From assembly GCF_030547245.1 (NCBI RefSeq), contig NZ_JAUOQT010000001.1:62001-126000 (forward strand): a DNA stretch of 64,000 bases. The letters are read 5' to 3'. Under the pieces are notes generated by a model, which made no database searches, was not told the DNA's origin, and saw nothing but the letters and a program-made list of their open reading frames with translations. This stretch comes from Oceanihabitans sp. 2_MG-2023. GTDB taxonomy: Bacteria > Bacteroidota > Bacteroidia > Flavobacteriales > Flavobacteriaceae. Shown here in pieces: positions 37,376 through 46,139 of this stretch (position 1 is the first letter of the stretch; each line of letters begins with the position of its first letter). The position numbers and the translations under genes were made by a program.

Positions 37376-37412
37376 AACCCTTGATTATCGTGAGATTCTC
37401 AAGGGTTTTTTG
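37376..37412 (+). terminator. Terminator after tRNA-Phe
   Basis: AACCCTTGA (37376-37384) pairs with TCAAGGGTT (37399-37407), followed by a T-run. It ends the tRNA transcript and, in the island model, came in with the island. Confidence 0.8.
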
Positions 37413-37953
37413 GTTTATAGTCTTAAATGTACTCTATTAGGATTAACAAACTCTATGCTTGTAAAGCGTGCAGAGACACCCTCACGTTTTTCAGGGCTTA
37501 ATAAATATCTTTTGGGTGGGACTCCTTATAAGGTGTACTTTATATTTGTTATGACTTAAAAGAATAAAAACTATTGGTCTTTCTAATAATTTATAATAGC
37601 GTATTAAATGATGACAATAATACAAGTGAAGTTCTTTAACTTGAACCTCTATTTATTTTAGACTCACTGGCTTTAGTTGTTTTTATTTAAAACACAAATT
37701 AGCTAGTCTATTATATAACCCAAGTAAAGACTACTTCTAATCATATATTTTAATATTGTTTAAAGCGCTTAATTGGACGACAATTTATCGTGTAGACCAC
37801 CTACTATCGCAATGCACTACTCAATTTACACATAGTAAATACGTAGTTTTAAAACAAAACAACTTTTTAGACCATAAAAACAAAAGCCCTGAGATGTAAT
37901 TCTACAAGACTTTTGCCAAGGGAAACTAAATAAGTCTTTGATAGACTATTTTT
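37413..37953. other. Gene-poor left end of the island
   Basis: No convincing gene is seen. A TATATTTG promoter-like box lies at 37541-37548 but only short frames follow. The stretch is AT-rich and may contain the remains of a lost integrase region, though I could not recognise any fragment. Confidence 0.4.
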
Positions 37954-37998
37954 ATTAAAAAAACCTGCCCAAAAAAAATAGTATTTATAGAGCAGGTT
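37954..37998 (-). terminator. Terminator of the type IX substrate gene
   Basis: On the minus strand AACCTGC (37998-37992) pairs with GCAGGTT (37968-37962), with a loop of about 23 nt, followed by TTTTT. It lies about 45 bp after the stop at 38045. Confidence 0.6.
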
Positions 37999-38044
37999 CG
38001 TTGATTTGCTATTAATCAACCTATCTACAATGAAGTAGACTTTT

Positions 38045-38869
38045 TTATTGCTTAATCAGCTTGATAGTCTTTTTATACTTATCAGAAGATAACTCTAAAA
38101 AATACAATCCAGTTTGTAAACCTGATACATCTACAGAGGTGTTTAAATCGCTAGTATCTATGCTTTTTACTAATACACCATTTACATTAAATAATTTTGA
38201 ACTAGTAATAATTACTGTATTGTTTGTTTCTATCTTAAAACTAGTAACTATTGGGTTTGGGTACACAGAAATTTTATTTAAACTAAAGTCTTCAACTGAT
38301 AGTATTGCAAAGTCAAAAGATGTTGTTCCTGATAAAGCAGAAGCGTTTGGATCTACTACGTTTGGAAATGTTGCAGATCCATCATCTACCATATCTGCAG
38401 CCATAAAACTTTTTAAGGGTGTTACTGTAGTTGCTAATGCAGAATCGTTGGCTAATATTTCAATAATTCCGCTAGTTGGCGCACCATCTACCTGAATGGT
38501 TACCATTGGTGTTATTGTACCTGCTGAAGGTGCTGGTAACGTTACTGGGCTTCCTAAAGTTTCTGTTATTAAATAACCATCAATAGCTGCTTGCCCCACC
38601 GCAGTTCCGTCAAAAAACGTAGCAGAAGCACTGCTTCCAATAGACGATGTAATGCTAGCTGTAACACCATCTGGTACGATAATAGTAAATCCGTAACTCT
38701 GTACTGAGGTTGCAAAGTTAGAGGTACTAGCATTTGGTACTGCACCTATAGAATAACTATAGTTTCCGTTGTCAATTAATGTATACGTGTAGCCATCTTG
38801 TGCTTGTGTTTTTGTTGCAAAAACGCAAAATAATGCCATACATAAAGTAGTTAAAGTAGTTTTTTTCAT
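38045..38869 (-). CDS. Secreted protein with type IX sorting tail, unknown function
   Basis: This 274-residue protein has a Sec signal peptide (cleavage after TKTQAQ, about 23). A Thr/Ser/Ala-rich body of unknown fold (about 25-190) precedes a type A sorting domain (about 198-274): ISVYPNPIVTSFKI, then GVLVKSIDTSDLN, LQTGLYFLEL and a basic KKTIKLIKQ end. Type IX secretion would place it outside the cell, usually surface-anchored or released. It lies 37 bp after the BspA-like gene and is probably co-expressed with it. Confidence 0.85.
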   Translation of the reverse strand: MKKTTLTTLCMALFCVFATKTQAQDGYTYTLIDNGNYSYSIGAVPNASTSNFATSVQSYGFTIIVPDGVTASITSSIGSSASATFFDGTAVGQAAIDGYLITETLGSPVTLPAPSAGTITPMVTIQVDGAPTSGIIEILANDSALATTVTPLKSFMAADMVDDGSATFPNVVDPNASALSGTTSFDFAILSVEDFSLNKISVYPNPIVTSFKIETNNTVIITSSKLFNVNGVLVKSIDTSDLNTSVDVSGLQTGLYFLELSSDKYKKTIKLIKQ

Positions 38870-38906
38870 GATATTTAATTTTTAAATAATTGTTATTTAG
38901 TTTTAT

Positions 38907-41900
38907 TTAATTTTCTGGTAATTGTTCTTGTATTTGAAATGTGGTAAAGTTTAAAAAGTTACCTGGATGCGCTAATACGTTTTGTAAGATGAATGGTTCA
39001 TCTGGTGTTGTACCTATATATTGAATTATTCCATCCATGTTAATATCATTTACATCATATCTATTTAAAGTAAATGTTGGGAAGTTTAAGAAGTTTCCAG
39101 TATCATTAAATACAACAGATAATATGTTTGGTGAGTCTGCTTCGGTTCCTAAATATTGTACAACAGTATCTCCATTTACGTTTCCTGACCAGAGACCTAA
39201 GACATCTGTAGGCATACCAGAGTCTGTTTGTGCATTGGTACCAAAGGTTATTGGGTTATTAGCATCTGTAAAGTCTATGCTGCTTACGGTAGCCGATAGC
39301 GCAAATGTATTAGCAGTCATAATCCCCAAGTGGTTACGGTGCTTTATGACCACAAAATAATTATCAGTTAAGGCATTAAAACTAAGCGGTGAAACACCAT
39401 CAGTATCTACTACATCACCATCGCGCTGCAAGAGTGCCGATTGGCTTGCAACAATACTAGTATTGTTGTTAGCATCACGCAGTTCTATAGATATCCAATC
39501 TACAATAGCATCGTTACCTTCGGTATCAAATACTGTGGCATCTACTGTTAAACCATCTGCATAAGGACTTGTGGTTGGTAGTAAACCTGCGACTCTTAAA
39601 TCGTCACGCATTAAGTCTTCTTCGCCTGTGTTTGGATTCGTGGCTGCACCTTGTAAAAACACTTTTGGGGCTAAAACGATATCAAAATCAACTCCTGTGA
39701 CTGATTTAAAACCATCCCATTGACCTGAATTCATATACGCTGTTAAACCGTCTTCAGGCACGAACAAATCAATACCAGAACGGTTTCCAAAACTATTGAG
39801 ACCATCCCCCCTCGTATCTGTGCTAGGTGGATTAGCGGCTAACACTGTTACAGTTGCTAACGGGTTATTTAAAAAAACACCTCTCTCAATAGTAGTAACA
39901 GAACTTCCAAGAGTAATACTTGTTAATTGGTTATCTCCAAAAGCTAATATTTTTAATGTGGTTACCGAGTTAGGAATTATAACACTTGTTAATTGATTAT
40001 TTCTAAAAGCATCGTTACTGATAGTAATTACTGAATTCGGGATGGTAACACTCGTTAGTTGGTTATTACGAAAAGCACTTCTATCAATAAAAGTAACAGA
40101 ATTAGGGAGGCTAAGCGTTGTTATATTATTACCATTAAAAGAACTAATTCCTATATTTCTAATTGTATTTGGAAAAGTGATAGCTGTTAAACTAGAAGAT
40201 ATAAAAGCACTATCTCCAATAGCTGTAACTACAAAGTCTAAACCACCGCTGCTCACATTTTCTACAATAATAAGATTTGGAGAAACAGTTGTACCTCCAG
40301 TAATGGCTACCTCATTAGGATTTAAAGATGTGACTTCGTAGTTAAAATTATTTTCAGTAAAGGTATCACCTACTTCAAAATTAACTACTCCATTTACAGA
40401 GTTAAATCCTACCCAACCTGCTGCTTCATAGTCCGCTTCTGTACCAGGCGGTATGGTTAAATCTATATTTTGTTCATTATTAAAAGAATCATCATTTGTT
40501 CCTAAAAAAACACTTGGCGGTGTAGTATTTAATGAAGTGATACTACTAAAATTAGAACCTCTAAAAGCTAACTCATCAATGCTTACTACATTTTCTGGTA
40601 GTATTAAGCTTGTTAAATTATTACTTTCAAAAGATCTAAACCCTATAGTTTCTAAACTAGTAGGCAATACGACACTGGTTAAATCATTATTTGAAAAACA
40701 GCGTTGCGGAATACTTGTAATACCTTCTGGAATAGTCACTTCTATTAAAAGATTATTACGAAATGATTGTTCTCCTAATTCTCTTATAGTGCTTGAAAAA
40801 CTTACACTTGTTACATTAGAATCTATAAAAGCACTATCTCCAATGGCTGTAACGACAAAATCTAAACCACCGCTGCTCACATTTTCTGCAATGATAAGAT
40901 TTTGAGGCACAGTTGTACCTCCAGTAATAGCTACTTCATTAGGATTTAAAGATATGACTTCATAATTAAAATTATTTTGAGTAAAGGTATCACCCACTTC
41001 AAAATTTAGTATTCCATTTACAGAATAAAAGCCTGTCCAACCTGCTGCTTCATAAACTACTTTAGTTCCATCAGGTATCGTTAAAGCAACAGCACTATTA
41101 TCGCCAAAAGCATTAGCAACTGCCATTGGTGGAGTGGTAGCTGTAATTGTAATACTAGTTAATAAACTCCCATCAATGGCAATAGCTCCAATACTTGTTA
41201 CCATAAAATCATTACCTCCATTACTTACTAAAGTTTCAATAATAAGGTCTTGTGGTATTGAGGTTCCACCTGTGAGTTCAACTTCATTAGGATTTAAAAA
41301 TATGACTTCGTAGTCAAAATTATTTTCGCTAAAAGTGTCACCTACTTCAAAATCAACCACACCATTTACCGAGTTAAATCCTACCCAACCGATTGCTTCA
41401 TAGGCCGCTTCTGTACCAGTCGGTATGGTTAAGTCTGTATTTTGTTCATTATTAAATGAATCATTATTTGTTCCTAAGACAACACTTGGTGGTACAGGAT
41501 TTAATGAAGTAATAGTATCAAAATTAGACCCCCTAAAAGCAAATTGGCCAATACTTACTATGTTTTCTGGTAGTATTAAACTTGTTAAATTATTACTTTC
41601 AAAAGATCTAAACCCTATAGTTTCTAAACTAGTAGGCAATACGACACTGGTTAAATCATTATTTGAAAAACAGCGTTGCGGAATACTTGTAATACCTTCT
41701 GGAATAGTTACTTCTGTTAAAGCATTAAAACGAAATGTTACTTCTCCTAATTCTCGTAAGGTGCTTGCTAAACTTACGCTTGTTAATCCCGCACTTTCAA
41801 AAGCACTATCTCCTATAGCTACAACGGTGTATGTAATACTAGCGTCTGTAACTGTTTCGGGTATTACTAAGTCTAAGGTGAGTGGTGTTCCTCCTGTAAG

Positions 41901-42023
41901 GCTAACTTCGTTAGGATTGGTAGAAGTTACACTATAGTTTAAACCGTCTATGGTAAATGTGGTTTGTGCAATACTTGTTGCAGCTATGATAAAAGCTATT
42001 AGACTAAGTAATTTTGTTTTCAT
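38907..42023 (-). CDS. Large BspA-like leucine-rich repeat surface protein
   Basis: This 1038-residue secreted protein has a signal peptide (through ATSIAQ). About residues 25-780 hold four modules, each opening with a short beta segment containing LNPNEV or TNPNEV (at 34-40, 243-248, 359-364 and later). LRR_5/BspA repeats such as LTSVVLPTSLETIGFRSF follow. Residues 107-127 and 431-451 are identical in protein and almost so in DNA (unit 324 residues). The C-terminal 250 residues match secreted flavobacterial proteins with VQYLGT.../IQYIGT... repeats, with no type A tail. BspA-like proteins bind host or matrix surfaces. Confidence 0.82.
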   Translation of the reverse strand: MKTKLLSLIAFIIAATSIAQTTFTIDGLNYSVTSTNPNEVSLTGGTPLTLDLVIPETVTDASITYTVVAIGDSAFESAGLTSVSLASTLRELGEVTFRFNALTEVTIPEGITSIPQRCFSNNDLTSVVLPTSLETIGFRSFESNNLTSLILPENIVSIGQFAFRGSNFDTITSLNPVPPSVVLGTNNDSFNNEQNTDLTIPTGTEAAYEAIGWVGFNSVNGVVDFEVGDTFSENNFDYEVIFLNPNEVELTGGTSIPQDLIIETLVSNGGNDFMVTSIGAIAIDGSLLTSITITATTPPMAVANAFGDNSAVALTIPDGTKVVYEAAGWTGFYSVNGILNFEVGDTFTQNNFNYEVISLNPNEVAITGGTTVPQNLIIAENVSSGGLDFVVTAIGDSAFIDSNVTSVSFSSTIRELGEQSFRNNLLIEVTIPEGITSIPQRCFSNNDLTSVVLPTSLETIGFRSFESNNLTSLILPENVVSIDELAFRGSNFSSITSLNTTPPSVFLGTNDDSFNNEQNIDLTIPPGTEADYEAAGWVGFNSVNGVVNFEVGDTFTENNFNYEVTSLNPNEVAITGGTTVSPNLIIVENVSSGGLDFVVTAIGDSAFISSSLTAITFPNTIRNIGISSFNGNNITTLSLPNSVTFIDRSAFRNNQLTSVTIPNSVITISNDAFRNNQLTSVIIPNSVTTLKILAFGDNQLTSITLGSSVTTIERGVFLNNPLATVTVLAANPPSTDTRGDGLNSFGNRSGIDLFVPEDGLTAYMNSGQWDGFKSVTGVDFDIVLAPKVFLQGAATNPNTGEEDLMRDDLRVAGLLPTTSPYADGLTVDATVFDTEGNDAIVDWISIELRDANNNTSIVASQSALLQRDGDVVDTDGVSPLSFNALTDNYFVVIKHRNHLGIMTANTFALSATVSSIDFTDANNPITFGTNAQTDSGMPTDVLGLWSGNVNGDTVVQYLGTEADSPNILSVVFNDTGNFLNFPTFTLNRYDVNDINMDGIIQYIGTTPDEPFILQNVLAHPGNFLNFTTFQIQEQLPEN
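40609..41708. repeat. 972-bp-spaced internal duplication of the BspA-like gene
   Basis: Bases 40609-40736 are identical, read by eye, to 41581-41708 (128 bp), with strong similarity continuing on both sides at the same 972-bp offset (324 codons). The near-identity suggests recent duplication or gene conversion within the gene. Confidence 0.85.
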
Positions 42024-42091
42024 AATTTTTATTTTTAAAACAGTTAATACGAATTATTAAAAAACTGATTATCTTTCTGTTAATTAAATTT

Positions 42092-42114
42092 AACCACTCA
42101 ACCTTTGAGTGGTT
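42092..42114. other. Perfect 10-bp-arm hairpin between island genes
   Basis: AACCACTCAA and TTGAGTGGTT flank a 3-nt loop. It lies 69 bp upstream of the BspA-like gene and 117 bp after the fusion gene's stop, without a long T-run. It could be a weak terminator of the fusion gene or an operator. Confidence 0.5.
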
Positions 42115-42230
42115 TATTAGCAAATTTATTGTTAGTATAAGTGTAAGTATGTAACAAAAGTGAAGAACCCTATAACTTACCCGACAACAAACTGGCAGCA
42201 ATTAATCTAGAATAGGTGTTTTACACATCA

Positions 42231-43901
42231 TTATGTTTTATCGTATACTTCATTAGGACTTAAACCAAATTCTTTTTTAAAACATTTAGAGAAATATGAC
42301 GGACTGGAAAACCCAAATTGAAAAGCAATTTCTGCAATGGAACAATCTCTTAAAGCGAGTGCCAATTTTGCTTTATTAAGACGAATAGATGCAATTAACT
42401 GTGAAGGTGACTTTCTGGTAGCTTCTTTAATTTTTCGTTGTAATTGACGTTCGCTGATGCCTATTTTTCGTGAAAGCATGTCTACACTAAAAGCACTATC
42501 ATCAATATGATTGTCTATGATTTGTAATACATCTTCTAAAAATGAATTATATTGATTAAAATTATAAAGGTGATTTTTTGTGTTTTTTTTATTTGTATCC
42601 AACACTTTACTCACGCTATACAATTTACATAGCTTACAAGAACCATACTCTAGCACAGAAGAGTCTTCTGTAAAATTAAACTCTGAACCCGTTAATAAGT
42701 GCTTTATCGTTTGGGTAGCCAGTATGTGACTATAGTTAAGTTGAGATCGCATGGATTGCATCATGTATTCATCACGCTTGTTTAGGGTTTCTTTATAAAT
42801 ATCACTTCGCTTTGCCAAGTATATTCCCATAGAAAACGACGTCTTTATATCCTCTAAGTTATTGAGCAGTTCTATACTACAATGCACTGCTTTTCCTGGT
42901 GTTTGAAAAGCAGCTATAAAATGCTTTTTATCATTTTTTAAAATAAGACCACCACATTCGTTTACATATTGATGTATCATCTCGTTAATAAGATTTCCTC
43001 TTGTAGATGAAAAAACTTCACCAAACAACATGGTACATATACCTTTCTTTTTTTGTGTACTGGGTTTTAATGTTTTAATAAACATCTTTATTTGATCTAA
43101 AACTTCTACTGTATTTCCTACCCAAAACAAATGATCATCTCCTTCAAACTCTACAAACTTTGAACCTTTTATACGCTCTGCAATAAAACGTCCTTCTTCA
43201 ATTTTAACATCAATATCATTGGTACGTTGCATGAGTAAAGTAGGCACGTTTATATAGCCTAAAATATCAATAATATTAACCTGTGTATTCGTTTTTGTTA
43301 ACTTCATTGCCGCAGTAGGACTGGCTCCAGAACGAAAATAGTTAGCGAGCCAATCCATAAAAACAGGATCATTGGCTTTAGAAGGGACTAATGTTTCTAA
43401 GTTCATTTCACCACTTCCCCAACTGTTTTCTATCATATTGTATACCTTTTGACGTTCTTGATCTGTTGGTGCCCAAGGGTAGTCTAGAGAATAGCGTCGT
43501 TTGGCAAAAATGCCAAATGCAATTAAAGCAGTTACTCGATTGGGATAGGTAGCACTAAACAAAGCTGACACGCTTCCACCTTCTGAATGCCCAAAAAGAA
43601 TCGCTTTTTTAGAATCTACAGCGTCCATAACCGCTTTAATATCTTCCATTCGCTCTTCTAATGTAGAAAATTCAACTGCACGATCTGATAGACCTGTGCC
43701 TCTTTTATCGAAGAGAATGACTCGTGCTATTTTACCTAATGTTTCAAAAAAATCAACCAATTCTGGGCATGCCCACATCCAATCTATATTAGAAACCCAA
43801 CCAGGAATATACACTATATCTATAGGACCAGAACCAAACACTTGGTATGCAATACTGACAGCTTCAACTCCACTCTTAGTGTATTGAATTGGTGGTTTCA
43901 T
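42231..43901 (-). CDS. Alpha/beta hydrolase - degenerate class III cyclase - AraC regulator fusion
   Basis: Three domains are visible. About 1-282 (numbered from an upstream ATG at 43925) is an alpha/beta hydrolase: PGWVSNIDWMW, FGHSEGG (Ser114), an acid near TNDID and DDHLF (His265). About 297-438 aligns with the class III nucleotide-cyclase homology region seen after such hydrolases, but the metal aspartates are replaced (MLFGEVF, LKNDKKHFIAAF). About 466-564 is an AraC-type double HTH (SVDMLSRKIGISERQLQRKI, IAFQFGFSSPSYFSKCFKKEFG). I prefer the ATG at 43901 (MKPPIQYTKSG), because the eight residues before it are not domain-like. It probably senses a small molecule through the hydrolase fold and controls island genes. 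Confidence 0.85.
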   Translation of the reverse strand: MKPPIQYTKSGVEAVSIAYQVFGSGPIDIVYIPGWVSNIDWMWACPELVDFFETLGKIARVILFDKRGTGLSDRAVEFSTLEERMEDIKAVMDAVDSKKAILFGHSEGGSVSALFSATYPNRVTALIAFGIFAKRRYSLDYPWAPTDQERQKVYNMIENSWGSGEMNLETLVPSKANDPVFMDWLANYFRSGASPTAAMKLTKTNTQVNIIDILGYINVPTLLMQRTNDIDVKIEEGRFIAERIKGSKFVEFEGDDHLFWVGNTVEVLDQIKMFIKTLKPSTQKKKGICTMLFGEVFSSTRGNLINEMIHQYVNECGGLILKNDKKHFIAAFQTPGKAVHCSIELLNNLEDIKTSFSMGIYLAKRSDIYKETLNKRDEYMMQSMRSQLNYSHILATQTIKHLLTGSEFNFTEDSSVLEYGSCKLCKLYSVSKVLDTNKKNTKNHLYNFNQYNSFLEDVLQIIDNHIDDSAFSVDMLSRKIGISERQLQRKIKEATRKSPSQLIASIRLNKAKLALALRDCSIAEIAFQFGFSSPSYFSKCFKKEFGLSPNEVYDKT

Positions 43902-43950
43902 AATTGTTATTTGAAATGACAACACAATAGCTAAAAAGTAAGTTGTTTTG

Positions 43951-44028
43951 TGTCGCTATTAATTATTACAAATAACCAAGCCTTATCATTAAAAAACAAA
44001 ATAATAGGGTAGCGACAGAGTAGCGATA
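43951..44028. promoter_or_regulatory. Repeated TAGCGA words: possible operator
   Basis: TGTCGCTA at 43951-43958 is the reverse complement of TAGCGACA at 44010-44017; TAGCGATA follows at 44021-44028, 11 bp after the second copy. They lie in the 152-bp gap upstream of the fusion regulator, and AraC-type proteins bind direct repeats. Assigning the binding protein is inference. Confidence 0.45.
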
Positions 44029-44077
44029 ATTATAAATCACTAAAAATTAATACATTAAAAATGTCGTGTTTTTACAA

Positions 44078-45736
44078 TTACATAAGACCCTTACTATCTA
44101 TATAAGCGATAATATCGGTATTTGAGTCTAAACCCATTTTTTTTCGCATGCGATATCTATACGATTTTACGGCAGGTATTGTAGTATTTTGAAGCTTACT
44201 TATCTCAGCTGTATTAAGACCAATTTTCATGAGGCAAAGAAATTCTTTTTCTTTAGGTTTTAATTGTGAAAAATGAGTGTCTAAACGTATTTTAAAATCA
44301 ATATTCACATTGTCGAGGTATGATTGGACACTTGTTGAGTTTTTTTGCACCAATTTTTCTGAAAGTAAATTTGCCGATAAGGAACGTAATGCTGTTTTTC
44401 GTTTTTTTTCGTTTGTAAAGGTTATAATTTCTTTTATGTCGTCTAAGGTTTTATTAAGTACCTCCTCTGTAATAGAGTTTTCTACAACTACTTTTTTAAG
44501 TTCAGTTTCACGATTTGCTAATGCTAAATCTGCTTTAAGTTTTTCAACTTTTTTGAGCTCAATTTCATTAGCTGCAAGTTTTAGTTTTTGTTTGTTATTT
44601 TTTCTTATAAAGAAAATCAAAACAGCACCTAGTAAAGCAGTTATGAGCAATAGAATAAAATACAATTTCTTTTTTGAGGCTTCACTTTTTAGTTCTACAG
44701 CAGCTAATTCCTTTTCTTTATCAAACTTGTAGGTCAGCTCTAGCTCTGTAAAACGTTTAATCTCATTGGTATCATTGAGAGAATCGGAATAGATTTTAAA
44801 GCTCTTGTGTGCATCAAAGGCGTTTTCAAATTTTTTTGCACGTGCACTTATGATGTATTTCCACTCATATTGATCTCTTATCCTTATTTTATCATTTACT
44901 TTTTTTGAATAACTAATAGCTCTATCAATAGATTGTAAGGCATCCTCATAGCGTTTTAAAGATGTGTACGAACTCGCAAGATTATTATAAACGGAGCTTA
45001 ACTGGGTGTAGTTTTTTGAATCTAAAATTTTAAGATTCTCACAAAGTACTTCAATAGCCTTGTCATGAGCGTCTTCAAAAATATATGAGGTGCCAATATT
45101 AGCATTGGCAGTCACTTTCATTTCGTTTGTAGGATGAACCGTTTTTGCAAGCCTATAAAAATAACGAGCAGAATCGAGCTTGCGATATCTATTATAGACA
45201 TGGCCTAATTTTATATAGGTGTACGCTAAATCATAAGAATTATCATTTTTTTCAAGAATTTCTACAGCAAGCTTGTAATTATACTTTGCATTTATGGTAT
45301 CATGTTTCTTTAGAGCGATTGTGCCTCTACCTGTGTAAGCTCTACTGATACCCAAACTATCTTTGATTTTAATACTTAAATCAAGTGCTTGTTGTTGGTA
45401 GTCTAGCGCTTCGGTTAAATTACCTTGGACAATTCCGCAATAGGCACGACTTTGTAAAATTTGGACTTTGAGCTTTTGAAAATAGCGGCTGTTATCTAAA
45501 TTATTATCTATAATTTTTTGAGTCTCTACATCTAAATCACACGCCGTTTCTACATCAAATGCACCAAGTTCATTTGATAATTTTATCATCAGTGGTACTT
45601 TAATAGAGTCTGATGCTGCTTGTTCTATTTGATATCTTAGAGATTTTACGATACTATCAAGCTTTTTTGTTTGTGCATTGACGCAACAGGTCCATGAAAA
45701 AAATAATAGGATACTAATTTTGATTTGGTAACGCAT
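44078..45736 (-). CDS. TPR - transmembrane - LuxR-type regulator
   Basis: This 552-residue membrane regulator has a signal peptide (about 1-22) and a periplasmic helical TPR array (about 45-330). A transmembrane segment follows at about 358-377, then a cytoplasmic coiled coil (about 380-435) and a C-terminal LuxR/GerE-like HTH (about 485-550, with LKPKEKEFLCLMKIGLNTAEIS and MRKKMGLDSNTDIIAY). The layout fits a one-component sensor that passes an envelope signal to bound DNA. Similar TPR-LuxR proteins occur in flavobacteria. It lies upstream of the fusion gene on the same strand. Confidence 0.83.
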   Translation of the reverse strand: MRYQIKISILLFFSWTCCVNAQTKKLDSIVKSLRYQIEQAASDSIKVPLMIKLSNELGAFDVETACDLDVETQKIIDNNLDNSRYFQKLKVQILQSRAYCGIVQGNLTEALDYQQQALDLSIKIKDSLGISRAYTGRGTIALKKHDTINAKYNYKLAVEILEKNDNSYDLAYTYIKLGHVYNRYRKLDSARYFYRLAKTVHPTNEMKVTANANIGTSYIFEDAHDKAIEVLCENLKILDSKNYTQLSSVYNNLASSYTSLKRYEDALQSIDRAISYSKKVNDKIRIRDQYEWKYIISARAKKFENAFDAHKSFKIYSDSLNDTNEIKRFTELELTYKFDKEKELAAVELKSEASKKKLYFILLLITALLGAVLIFFIRKNNKQKLKLAANEIELKKVEKLKADLALANRETELKKVVVENSITEEVLNKTLDDIKEIITFTNEKKRKTALRSLSANLLSEKLVQKNSTSVQSYLDNVNIDFKIRLDTHFSQLKPKEKEFLCLMKIGLNTAEISKLQNTTIPAVKSYRYRMRKKMGLDSNTDIIAYIDSKGLM

Positions 45737-46057
45737 AAGCTTATTGAGGCTTTATTCAAATAATAATCCCAATATACTAAAACTGATTGTTTTTTTATGA
45801 TAGTGTATAGTTAATACCAGATATGTAATAGTGTTTTTGACATTGCTTTAGATTTAATAAATAAAAGAATACTCAAAAATTAGTAAAATTAATACCTGAC
45901 AAATAATTATTACTATTATTAAATTTTAAGTAATTCTATTATATACTCTCTAATTGTCTCTTGTATACAATTATACTTAGCTCTTTATTTTAAATATCCG
46001 CATCAGTATTAACTGTATAAAAGCCCATAAATATTTATGTAGCTATATTTTAAGACG
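45737..46057. other. Gene-free right end of the island
   Basis: No gene or clear RNA feature is seen in this AT-rich 321-bp stretch between the TPR-LuxR gene start and the second tRNA-end repeat. It should contain the promoter of the TPR-LuxR gene, but no good TAnnTTTG box was found. Confidence 0.5.
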
Positions 46058-46076
46058 TTCCTGGAGGCACCACCAT
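46058..46076 (+). other. attR-like site: displaced 3' end of tRNA-Phe
   Basis: The 19 bp are identical to the tRNA-Phe 3' end at 37346-37364, including CCA and the following T. No other part of a tRNA precedes it, so it is not a second tRNA gene. Confidence 0.65.
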
Positions 46077-46110
46077 AAAAAAACCCGAACTATACGTTCG
46101 GGTTTTTTGG
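46077..46110. terminator. Strong terminator next to the right repeat
   Basis: AACCCGAAC (46082-46090) and GTTCGGGTT (46096-46104) form a perfect 9-bp stem with A-run before and T-run after. Placed directly behind the tRNA-end copy, it is probably the ancestral tRNA-Phe terminator. Confidence 0.85.
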
Positions 46111-46139
46111 TTTTAATAGGCGCTTAAGAATGTGCTAAT

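Larger units (their letters stand above)
37346..46076. mobile_element. Putative tRNA-Phe genomic island, integrase lost
   Basis: The 8.7-kb segment between 19-bp direct repeats of the tRNA-Phe 3' end carries only accessory genes: a type IX substrate, a BspA-like repeat protein, a hydrolase/cyclase/AraC fusion and a TPR-LuxR regulator. Each end has its own terminator. The right one (46082-46104) is probably the tRNA's ancestral terminator displaced by insertion. No integrase, transposase or mobilisation gene is present, so it is either decayed or a passive element. Confidence 0.55.

Noticed and set aside
37329-37559. 76-codon plus-strand frame starting inside tRNA-Phe
   Set aside because: It runs through the tRNA and its terminator and has no recognisable protein character.
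40453-41937. Plus-strand frames of 150-170 codons opposite the BspA-like gene
   Set aside because: They are mirror frames of the repeat-rich gene; their similarity to each other only reflects the repeats.
46058-46076. Second tRNA-Phe gene
   Set aside because: Only the last 19 bp are present; the sequence before it has no D, anticodon or T arm.
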